Origin: Phormidium sp. OSCR
GTDB lineage: Bacteria; Cyanobacteriota; Cyanobacteriia; Cyanobacteriales; Geitlerinemataceae
Direction of reading: 5' to 3'
DNA length: 44,270 nucleotides
Assembly: GCA_001314905.1 (NCBI GenBank)
Contig: LJZT01000029.1
Location: 1 to 44,270 of the forward strand
The translations under genes were made by a program, and so were the position numbers. The notes beneath the pieces are model-generated. The model saw only the letters and a list, made by a program, of their open reading frames with translations, was not told where the DNA came from and did not search any database. Within the stretch, counting starts at the first letter, position 1; every line of letters starts with the position of its first letter. Shown in pieces: positions 28,712 through 41,200 of this stretch.

Positions 28712-29260
28712 TTAACTGAGGCTCAGAGCTAACCGACGCAGTTGACCCCGTAAACTGACGTCAAGCACTTGAGAGCCAACGCGGATAATCACGCCACCGA
28801 GCAGGGCCGGATCGACGTCAATCTGTAACTCCACATCACTGGCGTTGGTGAACCCTTTGACGCGATCGCGAACTTGCTGTTGTTGCTCATCGCTGAGTTC
28901 TACGGCTGAGGTAACTTCAGCTAGAGCAATGTTTTTCAGTTCTCGCAACAAGACTTGATACTGAGAACAAATCTCTTGTAAGAACAGAATGCGACCGCGA
29001 TCGACGAGCAGGCGCAAAAAACGGAAGGTATAGTCATGCACCTGGCCGTCAAACAGTTGCGTTAAGACGGCTTTTTTCGTCGCCGGTTTGATGATGGGGT
29101 TGGTGATAAATTGCTGTAACTCCTCTGAACTCTTGAGAGTATCGAGGATTTGAGCCGTATTCTCGCCGATGACATCCACCAGGTCATGTTCCGTGGCGAT
29201 CGCCATCAAGGCTTTCGCATAAGGCTCAACAATTTCGGCCGTTGCCATTTGTCCTGTCAT
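28712..29260 (-). CDS. atpH: ATP synthase delta subunit
   Basis: Peripheral-stalk subunit linking the b/b' dimer to the top of F1 (atpD in cyanobacterial naming). 182 residues, with an N-terminal helical domain ([15 protein letters not shown]) and a conserved C-terminal [29 protein letters not shown] ribosome-binding site 6 bases before the ATG at 29260 supports this start. The ATG overlaps the stop of the b gene (ATGA), implying translational coupling. Confidence 0.97.
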   Translation of the reverse strand: MTGQMATAEIVEPYAKALMAIATEHDLVDVIGENTAQILDTLKSSEELQQFITNPIIKPATKKAVLTQLFDGQVHDYTFRFLRLLVDRGRILFLQEICSQYQVLLRELKNIALAEVTSAVELSDEQQQQVRDRVKGFTNASDVELQIDVDPALLGGVIIRVGSQVLDVSLRGQLRRLALSLS

Positions 29261-29781
29261 CGTTGACCTCCAATTAGGCTAATGCTGCGATCAATAATTT
29301 TCTGTTGATCTTCAGAATTGAGGCGATCGCGCAGGTACGTCTGAGCCTCGTCCACGGCCAATTCCACAGCACGCTGACGTAACTGTGCCATGGCGCGGCT
29401 TTCATCAGACTGAAGTTCCTGAGCCGAGGACGCTTTCAACCGTTCGATTTCAGCGCGAGTCTCGTCCTGAATTTGGCGTTTGACGGTCTCCGACCGTTCT
29501 TTGGCCTCGGCTAGAATACGCTCAGCCTGGGCCTGGGCCTGTTCAAGATTCGCTTGAGCCGTTTTCAGATCGGCTTCCGCCTTGCTTGCTTTTTGCTCAG
29601 CTTCTTTAATGTCTGTTTCAATGGTGTTGCGGCGTTCACTGAGGATTTTGCCTAGGAAGCCCCGACCGAAGTAGTACAGTACACCAATGACAATGATGAG
29701 GTTGATCAGGTTGCTGCCGAATAGGTCTGGGTTAAACGCAAAACCTCCTTCGGCCTCAGCCAGCCACACAAAAGTCTCCAT
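29257..29781 (-). CDS. atpF: ATP synthase b subunit
   Basis: Membrane-anchored peripheral-stalk subunit, 174 residues: one N-terminal membrane helix ([20 protein letters not shown]) followed by a long charged coiled coil. It pairs with b' encoded just upstream. Its stop codon overlaps the start of the delta gene. Confidence 0.97.
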   Translation of the reverse strand: METFVWLAEAEGGFAFNPDLFGSNLINLIIVIGVLYYFGRGFLGKILSERRNTIETDIKEAEQKASKAEADLKTAQANLEQAQAQAERILAEAKERSETVKRQIQDETRAEIERLKASSAQELQSDESRAMAQLRQRAVELAVDEAQTYLRDRLNSEDQQKIIDRSISLIGGQR

Positions 29782-29899
29782 GATTCTTAAACCCTAATCG
29801 CTTAAATGTTACCTTGCCGATCCAGCGAGGCTGTTCCCCATTGGATCTCGAAATCGAGACACCCACTGATTGCACAGTCTGTGACTCGTGACTAGCTCG

Positions 29900-30382
29900 T
29901 TAACGTTTGACGAGTTCAGAACCGAGGATTTTTTCGAGGATTTGTCGACTGAGGGCATTTACCTGCTGATCAATCTGAGCAAACGCGGCTTGTTTTTGCT
30001 GTTCAATTTCAGCAGCCGCTTGTTCTCGTTCCTCATTAGCTTGACGCTGTGCTTCCGCAATTTCAGCATCGGCCGTTTTATTCGCTTCTGCTCGAGCCGC
30101 GTTAATAATTTCTTGAGCCTTTCTACGACTTGAGGCGAGTTCTTGCTCGTACTTCGCCTGTTTGTCTTGAATCTCTTTCAGACGGGCCTGGGCGCTCTGA
30201 TTTTTGTTGCGGATATAGTCATCTCGGTCATCAAGGGATTTTGTCAACGGTTTATAGAACACCGCATTGAGAATCCCGACCAGAATCATGAACTGAACAG
30301 CCATCAGGGGCAAGGTTGCGTCGAATGCAAACAACCCGCCCTCTTGAGTGGCTTCAGTTGCCAGTACGATTGTCCAATGCAT
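29900..30382 (-). CDS. atpF2: ATP synthase b' subunit
   Basis: Second, divergent b-type stalk subunit found in photosynthetic organisms (atpG in cyanobacterial naming). 160 residues with one membrane helix ([22 protein letters not shown]) and a long coiled coil rich in Ala, Glu, Gln and Arg. Start [10 protein letters not shown] at 30382. It lies between c and b. Confidence 0.96.
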   Translation of the reverse strand: MHWTIVLATEATQEGGLFAFDATLPLMAVQFMILVGILNAVFYKPLTKSLDDRDDYIRNKNQSAQARLKEIQDKQAKYEQELASSRRKAQEIINAARAEANKTADAEIAEAQRQANEEREQAAAEIEQQKQAAFAQIDQQVNALSRQILEKILGSELVKR

Positions 30383-30419
30383 AATCTTAGGTTTGTCCTT
30401 ACCCTCCTTATCGTGAGTC

Positions 30420-30475
30420 GGGGGTCAGAACCGCTGTTCCTTGAAGTCACTTCAGTGAACTGGCTCTGAACCCCC
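30420..30475 (-). promoter_or_regulatory. intercistronic stem-loop downstream of the c-subunit gene
   Basis: GGGGGTCAGA (30420-30429) pairs with TCTGAACCCCC (30465-30475) with one bulge, enclosing GAAGT/ACTTC. It sits between the c and b' genes and has no T-tract, so it more likely stabilises or partly attenuates mRNA than ends it. Confidence 0.5.
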
Positions 30476-30492
30476 TAGCGTCAAAAACTCGA

Positions 30493-30741
<249 letters not shown>

Positions 30742-30851
30742 TTACTCCTTATTTCAGTCTAAATTAAACGTTAAACGACAAACGAATTGCCGAGGGTGTT
30801 GCTAACAGAGAGGGTGAGGCTTGCCGTAGCTGGCTCAACTCAGTCTTCTCT

Positions 30852-30891
30852 GTGGGGTTTGTGGGGGTCACACCAAAGGCTTCAACCCCAC
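30852..30891 (-). promoter_or_regulatory. intercistronic stem-loop upstream of the c-subunit gene
   Basis: GTGGGGTT (30852-30859) and AACCCCAC (30884-30891) form a perfect 8-bp stem in the roughly 170-bp gap between the a and c genes. No T-tract follows. Confidence 0.5.
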
Positions 30892-30909
30892 GGGAAGGCT
30901 GGCGACGAA

Positions 30910-31653
30910 CTAATCGTGGTCGCCGTGTCCCTCCATGGCTTCGCCAATATAGGCAGCCGCCAAGGTGGCGAAAATCAACGCCTGAATGGCACTGGTGAAT
31001 AATCCCAGTAGCATTACGGGTAATGGCACGAACAGCGGCACCAGTAAAACCAAAACCGCTACCACTAATTCGTCCGCTAAGATGTTACCAAAGAGACGGA
31101 AACTCAGGGAGAGGGGTTTGGTAAAATCTTCCAGAATGTTAATCGGAAGCAGGATTGGCGTTGGCTCAATATAGCGGGCGAAGTAGCCCAGCCCGCGTTT
31201 GCTGAACCCAGCGTAGAAATACGCCAGGGAGGTCAGGAGCGCCAAGGCCACGGTGGTGTTGATATCGTTCGTCGGTGCCGCCAGTTCACTGGCGGGTAGC
31301 TCAATGAGCTTCCAAGGAACGAGTGCCCCAGACCAGTTTGACACGAAAATGAATAAAAATAACGTCCCCACGAAAGGAACCCAGGGGCGATACTCTTTTT
31401 CTCCAATCTGGGTTTTAGCCAAATCCCGGATAAATTCCAGGGCGTACTCCATAAAATTTTGGAGTCCGCTGGGAACCCGTTGCAGGTTGCGAGTTGCTAA
31501 AATCGAAACGATCGCCAACAGGGCGATTACGAACCAAGAGGTCAGAAAAACTTGTCCGTGAAGTTTAAGGCTACCGACTTCCCAGTACCAATGTTGACCG
31601 ACCTCCAAGTTAGCCAAAGGGAAAGTATTAACGGTATGTAGCACGTCGAGCAT
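30910..31653 (-). CDS. atpB: ATP synthase a subunit
   Basis: Membrane stator carrying the proton half-channels (atpI in cyanobacterial naming). 247 residues with several helices. The conserved [21 protein letters not shown] segment contains the essential Arg, and [10 protein letters not shown] lies at the C-terminus. It is preceded by atp1 with a very short gap (6 bp). Confidence 0.98.
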   Translation of the reverse strand: MLDVLHTVNTFPLANLEVGQHWYWEVGSLKLHGQVFLTSWFVIALLAIVSILATRNLQRVPSGLQNFMEYALEFIRDLAKTQIGEKEYRPWVPFVGTLFLFIFVSNWSGALVPWKLIELPASELAAPTNDINTTVALALLTSLAYFYAGFSKRGLGYFARYIEPTPILLPINILEDFTKPLSLSFRLFGNILADELVVAVLVLLVPLFVPLPVMLLGLFTSAIQALIFATLAAAYIGEAMEGHGDHD

Positions 31654-31659
31654 GTTATC

Positions 31660-32211
31660 TCATCGATTGACAGGTTGCCTGGAAGAGTTTAAGTCCGGCG
31701 CGAACGTCGTCAACAGGACATAGACGAGAATCGCCACTTTGTACGTCATAAACCCAAGGAAGGTGGGGAGAATCTGGAGCTGCTGAACTTGGGTGGCGAC
31801 CACCATTAGCCCGATAAACAGTGCCATCCGTCCGTTCCCCAACCGAACCTTCGTCCGACCGAGACGACCTACATCTCTCGCCATCATGCGTAAATAGACT
31901 GTGCCGACCATTGCCCCAATCAGATAGTTCAAGGCCACATCACGAGAGTACAAAGACCCAAGGGAGGCACAAACCACTCCAGAGATGACCAAGGTAACAA
32001 CGTAGAGTTGTTTCTGAAGCTGGTAATAGTCCTCATCTGAGGCTTGACTCTCAGTCGAAGCCGCAACGGTTTCCGATGGGGGTGGAGGCGCAGAGACTCG
32101 GATCGGCTGGGACGAGACGGGGGATATTTTGCCGCCAAACTCGTCATCAGACCGACGAAAGCGAGGACGTGTCGTCAACGGCGTGAGGTTATCTTCGAAA
32201 CGTGGGTGCAT
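31660..32211 (-). CDS. atp1: ATP synthase accessory protein Atp1
   Basis: First gene of the operon. 183 residues from the ATG at 32211 (MHPRFEDNLTP); the TTG start 15 codons upstream is less likely. A Pro/Ser/Glu-rich N-terminal tail precedes four predicted membrane helices (about 72-170). It is the position-equivalent of the uncE/AtpI-type assembly factor, and homologues at this place are thought to help c-ring assembly. A TATGAT (complement of 32369-32374) upstream could be the operon's -10 box. Confidence 0.85.
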   Translation of the reverse strand: MHPRFEDNLTPLTTRPRFRRSDDEFGGKISPVSSQPIRVSAPPPPSETVAASTESQASDEDYYQLQKQLYVVTLVISGVVCASLGSLYSRDVALNYLIGAMVGTVYLRMMARDVGRLGRTKVRLGNGRMALFIGLMVVATQVQQLQILPTFLGFMTYKVAILVYVLLTTFAPDLNSSRQPVNR

Positions 32212-32455
32212 AGTGCAAACACCTACATTGATGTCACGCAGGACCGATTGGCGCAATTAGTAACGCCCTAATCTGCCTCAAGGGAATTTGAGTCAAGGGT
32301 TAGGGTGATCTAACTGACCATCTCGGGCTGACGAGAAGGAGCGTCTGGACTAATCCAAACCAGAAGCGATCATATCACGGTGCGGTACGCCAACTGCCCG
32401 AGAACTTTCCCTTTTGAGGAATCGATCTGATTTGGTGGTGTGGCCAAGGTGGCTT

Positions 32456-33643
32456 TTAGGAGGCGGGGGTTAGTAGCAGCAGTTGTTGCTTGAGGAGCGA
32501 TCGCACCCCGGCTAGATTGAACCCGAGGCGATCGCAGAGGTCGCCGATGCAAGTGTCCCCCGGTTCACAGGCCTGCATGAAGGCAAACTCAGCTTCTGAG
32601 AGGGTAACAATCTGATAATCGTAGTTAAACAATGATTGACTCGGCCAGCCTTGCAAACAGGGGTGAATCTCGGGAATTGCCTGGCGTAAGATGTCATCCT
32701 GTTGCCAATGCCACTGTTCGAGAGGCGGACGAGAGAGGAAAAATTCGTAGTGGGTTAATTCCGGGTCGAGTAGTTCGACGAGGCGATAATAGTCTCGTTC
32801 GGGTAACTGCTGCGATCGCGCCATCAACTCGTCATCAGAGCCAATCAAGCGGTCAACTTGCCAATAGGCGGGGTTGGAAAAGCCGACAAACGAGAGTCCC
32901 GAGGCATCAATCAACTCAAATAGGGTTTCAATGTTGTAATCGACCTCCTGAGGATGGAGATACATATCCGCGAAATTAGCATCGCGATGATTTTCCAGGG
33001 ACCAACGGCGTTTATCTTCGACCACCAGGCGATTGGTTTCGGGTAAAGCCTGAAACAGCTGGCGCCCTAAGCGTACCCCCTCTTTAAAGTTGCTGCGATC
33101 GCCCCCTTGCAACAACCCTAACGCCTGCTGGGCCAAATAAATCTCCCGTCGTCCCAACTCCGCATAAACAAACACGTGCATCAAGCCTCCCGGTTTCAAG
33201 CGATTGGCCAAGGCTTGAATCCCGGCGATGGGGTCTGGGAGATGATGTAGAACCCCAACACAGTTAATGTAGTCAAAGGTCGTTTCGAGTTGGTCGACCT
33301 CATAGATACTCAGGTTCTGTAGCCTAACCCGCTGCGCTCGCGATCGCCGACAGCGTTCCCGGGCCACGTTGATGGCTTCCTCACTCAAATCAATCCCCGT
33401 CACCTGGGCCTGGGGGTTGAGATGAACCAGGTATTCAGTCCCTACTCCCGTTCCGCAGCCAGCATCGAGAATTTGCACATCATCCCGTTGCGGCTTGCGT
33501 CCCGTGCAGAAATTGTAGGCCGCCTGCCAATGCCAGCGCCAGTTATAGCCGGGAGGGGGTTCATCGAGTAATGGTTCTGGGGGAAAGGGATAGGTATTGT
33601 AAAGTTGGCGCACTGCCGCGCTAATCTGAGACCGGTCTGTCAT
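32456..33643 (-). CDS. class I SAM-dependent methyltransferase
   Basis: 395 residues. The N-terminal half is a Rossmann methyltransferase: SAM motif ILDAGCGTGVGTEYL (about 58-72), acidic VTGIDLSEEAI, and post-motif VGVLHHLPDP and LKPGGLMHVFVY. The C-terminal half (about 220-395) has a hydrophobic-aromatic region and a winged-helix-like end (DLCDRLGFNLAGVRSLLKQQLLLL). The substrate is unknown. It is a monocistronic gene divergent from apcE. Confidence 0.88.
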   Translation of the reverse strand: MTDRSQISAAVRQLYNTYPFPPEPLLDEPPPGYNWRWHWQAAYNFCTGRKPQRDDVQILDAGCGTGVGTEYLVHLNPQAQVTGIDLSEEAINVARERCRRSRAQRVRLQNLSIYEVDQLETTFDYINCVGVLHHLPDPIAGIQALANRLKPGGLMHVFVYAELGRREIYLAQQALGLLQGGDRSNFKEGVRLGRQLFQALPETNRLVVEDKRRWSLENHRDANFADMYLHPQEVDYNIETLFELIDASGLSFVGFSNPAYWQVDRLIGSDDELMARSQQLPERDYYRLVELLDPELTHYEFFLSRPPLEQWHWQQDDILRQAIPEIHPCLQGWPSQSLFNYDYQIVTLSEAEFAFMQACEPGDTCIGDLCDRLGFNLAGVRSLLKQQLLLLTPAS

Positions 33644-36643
<3,000 letters not shown>

Positions 36644-36737
36644 AACTGAGCGGGTTGGAGTTGTGTTATACCCGAAACGCAGCTCCCTGCCGTTGTCATT
36701 GGGGGTCATCTACAATCAAGTCTGGTTCGACTGAAAC

Positions 36738-36773
36738 AAAAAAAGATGGGGGGCTTGACTCCCATCTTTTTTT
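36738..36773. terminator. bidirectional terminator between apcE and the 36791 gene
   Basis: A 13-bp perfect stem, AAAAAAAGATGGG (36738-36750) with CCCATCTTTTTTT (36761-36773), with a T-run on each strand. It would stop both convergent transcripts. Confidence 0.95.
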
Positions 36774-36790
36774 ATGCTATGCAACTCAGG

Positions 36791-37153
36791 TTAGTCGTCG
36801 AGGTTGAGGGATTCTACCTCATCAGTTGAGATAGCATCCTGTTGGCGGATGCGTTCGAGTTGACGGCGACGAAAGTCATCGGCGGCTGTGTTTAAACGAC
36901 CTTCTTGTCCAGAACGGAAGTCTTCGAGGGTTTGACCGCCGCTGAGGTTGCTGCGGTGGATGATGTCCAACATATCTAGGCCACCTTCCCCTTGCATGGG
37001 GTCGCGATCGCCGGTGTTGGGACTATCCCGGAAGGGGTCATTGGAGGGAACATCGCGGGAGCTTTGGGCCTGGGCCGTTGTCGCGAGAACCAGACTGCTG
37101 GCTAAGGCGATGAGAGGGAGAGAACGACTGACAAGAAAACGTAAGAGATTCAT
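36791..37153 (-). CDS. small secreted protein, unknown function
   Basis: 120 residues. Signal peptide about 1-29 (MNLLRFLVSRSLPLIALASS..., cleavage after AQA). The mature part is polar and charged, with no Cys and a helix-prone C-terminal half (AADDFRRRQLERIRQQ). I recognise no family. It follows the ABC permease on the same strand with a 43-bp gap, so the two may be cotranscribed. GGAGGA-type ribosome-binding site before the ATG. Confidence 0.75.
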   Translation of the reverse strand: MNLLRFLVSRSLPLIALASSLVLATTAQAQSSRDVPSNDPFRDSPNTGDRDPMQGEGGLDMLDIIHRSNLSGGQTLEDFRSGQEGRLNTAADDFRRRQLERIRQQDAISTDEVESLNLDD

Positions 37154-37196
37154 AGAAATATCCTCCTAAACGGGGATTGACTGAGAGCGTCGAAGG

Positions 37197-38072
37197 TTAA
37201 GCGAAGCGGCGACGGAGTAGGGGTTGAATCAGGGCTAACGCCGCCATGGCGAAGACAACCAAGACCAGCAGAGCTGCCCCAAAGCTAATATCAGCAAAGG
37301 GGGCTTCCATGACGATACTACTCAAACTCCAACTGTCATGGAGGTAGAGGTAGCGAATTGGCTCAATGGCGTAGCTGAGCGGGTTGAGACTGGCGACGAC
37401 TTGTAACCAACCGGGCATAAAGGACAGAGGGGCTAGGGCCGTGCTGGCAAACAGGAGTGGTAGGTTAGTGACGAAAATGGCGGCAATCAGTTCCACATGG
37501 CCCGGGAGAGCAAAGGCTAAGCCGAGACTTAGGCCAGTTACGCCGAGGATGAGGAAAAAGAGGAATAGGGCGATCGCCCCCAAGCCAGCCAATCCCGGAA
37601 GTCCTGCCCCCATGACGGTTCCAGCGGCCATAATGACAGCAGTTTGCAGGAAACTGAGACTAACAATATAGATAGTTGAGGCCAACACAATCGAGAAGCG
37701 GCTAGAGAGGGGGGCGACTAGGAGGCGATTGAGGAAGCCAAACTCGCGATCGAACATAATCGGCAAACCCGCATTGAGGGCGCCCGCGAAGGCGGTAAAG
37801 ACAATCACCCCAGCCCCGAGGAACTGGAGATAGTTTTGGCTTTCTTCAAACAGGCCAGCGGGAGCATTTTGGAATAAAGCACCAAAGAGAATCAACCACA
37901 TCAGGGGTTGGATAATCCCCGCCACCAGGGTTGTGGGCCGACGTTGCAGTTGGATAAACAGACGTCGGGTGAGGGCTAAGGTTTCTTGGATAAAGTCGCT
38001 CAAGGCATTGTCGGCGACGGCTTGCGCGGCCAACTCAGCTTTGGGCGTGGGTGTGTTGATGGTGGTACTCAT
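37197..38072 (-). CDS. ABC-2 type transporter permease
   Basis: 291 residues with six predicted membrane helices and the ABC-2 layout: a cytoplasmic N-terminus, RRPTTLVAGIIQPLMWLILFG, an FDREFGFLNRLLVAPLSR-like coupling segment, and a C-terminal helix after LNPLSYAIEPIRYLY. Such permeases export drugs, lipids or polysaccharides together with a separate ATPase. No ATPase gene lies in the window, so the substrate and partner are unknown. Confidence 0.9.
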   Translation of the reverse strand: MSTTINTPTPKAELAAQAVADNALSDFIQETLALTRRLFIQLQRRPTTLVAGIIQPLMWLILFGALFQNAPAGLFEESQNYLQFLGAGVIVFTAFAGALNAGLPIMFDREFGFLNRLLVAPLSSRFSIVLASTIYIVSLSFLQTAVIMAAGTVMGAGLPGLAGLGAIALFLFFLILGVTGLSLGLAFALPGHVELIAAIFVTNLPLLFASTALAPLSFMPGWLQVVASLNPLSYAIEPIRYLYLHDSWSLSSIVMEAPFADISFGAALLVLVVFAMAALALIQPLLRRRFA

Positions 38073-38264
38073 AGGAACTTAGGAAAATTGAGAATTGCGA
38101 TCGCAGGAGGTGTTCAACTTTCTCAATTGTAGAAGACTTATTCAAGGTAATCTTGGTTAAGCTGGTCCAGGCCTGAAAAACAGGCCCCCCGAAGAGAACC
38201 TGTTCGATATAGCTCGCTCTAAACAATAATGCCGCCAGAGCGTGATCGATTCATCTCGTCACTC

Positions 38265-41200
38265 TCAACTCAAATCCAAGACATCACTCAGGAACGGTTG
38301 CACCTGACCCGATGAGGGGTCAGCACTCGCCTCCAGACTGCCGCCAACTTGCCCGCCAAACAATAGCCCTAAGCCATTGTCCCCACGGAAGCCGGTGTTA
38401 ACTGAATTAACGAAGGCGACAAACTTGCCAAAATTGATGGTTTGTTCAGAGTCGATAAAGAGACGAACCACCTCATTTGTCGGCATCCCCGTCAACGGAT
38501 CAAACACCCCATCTTCGCGTTCAGTTAACCGCTGAATGCGAGTATCTGCTTGAGCCGGGGTTTCCGGTTCCATAAACGGGCCGACGGTGAGTAAATACTC
38601 CGCGAGGGCATCCTGTTCCGAGCCAGGATTGGCCGCCGTAGCCGCTCCCGCCTCCGTCAGCAGGTCCGGTAACTCTACCACATTGGCAAAGGCCGGATTC
38701 TCGGCTACAAAGTCATCAAACGGATAACCATCACCGCCGTCAGCCAAGAAATTGAGAGTCACTAAGCGGATGGGGCGATCGCCATCGCCGAAGACCTGAC
38801 CCCCAATCACCAATGGATCGACAATATCACCCGACTCATCCACGATCGCCGCCGAGCGAACCCGCTGGCCCGGAGGTAACGTCGCATCAAAACTGAAGGA
38901 AAGACCTCCCACTTGAGGAAATCGCCCCGGAGTCTGACCGGGGGCCGTTTCAGCCACCCCATGTTCGAGGACTTGGCGTAGCTGCTCAGCGGTGAGAGTT
39001 AACAGGGTCAGTTCATTGTTAAACCGCAGCGAGTTTTCAATATCCAACTGGGAAATCTGGCCCGTTTCCTTACCCGAGAGGGGATTCCCTTGCGGGGGAA
39101 CGAGATCACCACTATCTCCGAGGACTTCGCCAATGGGAGCGCGAATCCCACCGCCATTTTTCAGAGAAACCTGAACCGTTGGGTCAACCTGCTGGGCCGC
39201 AAAGAGATTCGCATCAGCCGTGAGATTGCCGAGGGTTGTTTCTTCCGTGCGAACTTTCTCGCGGCGACCTTCAACAAAGACGGTACTGGTGCCAAAAATT
39301 TGCTGATCCTTGGCGGTAACAACCCCTTGCACAGCATCCGTTAGTTGACGGACGACAGCACCTTTACCCCCAGGGGCAAACGGGTCTTCACCTGGTGCCG
39401 CTTGCGTCCAAACCTCACTCACCCCTTGAGCATCACTGGCCACTGGGCCGCTCTCATTGGGGTTAATACTCTCCGGGAGTAGCACGCCATTGTCATCAAA
39501 CTCCACCACCAGACGACCGACATAGGAATACTCGCCATCGGTGCTGACAATGGCCGCCGGGTCCCCATCAGCATTGTTGGTTAAGACCGGATAGGGCAGT
39601 TCCGCCGTATCACCGGCCCGGAGACGGTTGTCTGGATTGGCAAGAATACTGTCCGAGCCACCGGACACTGCCACATCCACCCCTCGCAGCAAGGGAATTA
39701 ACTCTTGTTCGAGTTGGAACTGCTGCAAGTGACTGACGGTGACAATTTTGTTGATTCCCTGATTGAGCAGTTGGTCAATGGTGGGTTGAACCACATTGGC
39801 TAAGGCCCCCATATCATTGCTGTTGGGACCAAGTACCGTCACATCCCCAGTCGAGGAAATGGTTTCCACAATTGGCGTTGTAATGCCCACCACGCCGATG
39901 CGATCGCCGTTGCGTTCAATAATCGTCGCCGGAGCAACTTTCGGCGCGGCCCCAGCGGCATCCAAGTCCTCGGGAGTTGACGCAAAGGCGGTATTCGGGA
40001 GAATCTCAGAGGTGGCGAACTCTCCTAAATCACTATTGGAGAAATCCAAATTAGCCGAGAGATAGGGGAATTGTGCCCCCAACCAGCGCACATCATCAGG
40101 TCCATTTCCCCGGATATCACTGCCGATAATCTCAGCAAAGGTACCGGTTCCGGCGTCAAATTCATGGTTCCCCACGGCCGAGGCATCAAAACCAATCACA
40201 TTGGCATTGGTGATGTCAAAGCGGCCCACCCCTTCGCGGATATTGGATAAGTCAACGCCGAACAGCTCACTATAAACCCCTTGTAGCGTCTCGCGAACTG
40301 AGCTATCTCCGGCCGCCGCAAAAAATGGCCCCGGTAGATAATTATCGCCAGCAGAGAGCAGAATCGAGTTGATGCCCTGATTTTGAGCCTCGCGTTCCAA
40401 CCCGTCCACCACAGCGGCAAAATTGGGGGCATCCTGAATAGCGCTCACACCACCCTCTAAGTCGGAGGCGTGAAGAATCTGCCAACGGTTCGAGGAGGGT
40501 GTTGTGGGCGGTGTTGTGGGCGGTGTTGTGGGGGGAGGGGGCGTCTCGTCAGAGGCAATATCGAATAGCCGCGTGTTGCCACTCACCTCATTGGCCACAA
40601 CGAGTAGGGGTTGACCGGTGGGACTTTCCTCAGGGGGAATCACGATAATCCCCTCGGGTCCTAGGTCTCCGGCAGTTCCCGCTTCGACATCTCCATTGAA
40701 GTCACGGTTATTCAAGTAATCAACGAACACAGGATTGTTGGGGTCAGTGATGTCATAGGTCATCACCCCGCCCATGCGTTCTAAGCCCACGAAGGCATAG
40801 GAGCGTCCATTCACCTCACCAATGGCAACGCCTTCGGGTTCAGGTCCCTTGTTGTCACTGCGGGTATCAAAACTATTCTCGTCGTTGTTGGAGTTGAAGT
40901 TGTCGGGGAAGCGCTCGGCGGTAATGCGTTCAAAGTCCGAACCACTGTCGGCAATGAGATTGCCCTGGCTATCCCAAATGGCAAAGGAACGAGCGCCAAA
41001 GGCGAACAGTTGGTCGTGGGCTTGGGTGGCGGTGAGTTGGCCTCGCAGTTCTCCGTCGGGGTTCGCTTCGGTGTGGATGTTGACGTATAACCCCACTTCG
41101 TCATCGGGGCTGGCGGCGAGGAGACTGGGAATAAAGGTACTGAGAGGTTGGTTGGCCGCATCAGTTTCTTGCCAGATGCCGCTGAGGGTGGTTGAGCCAT

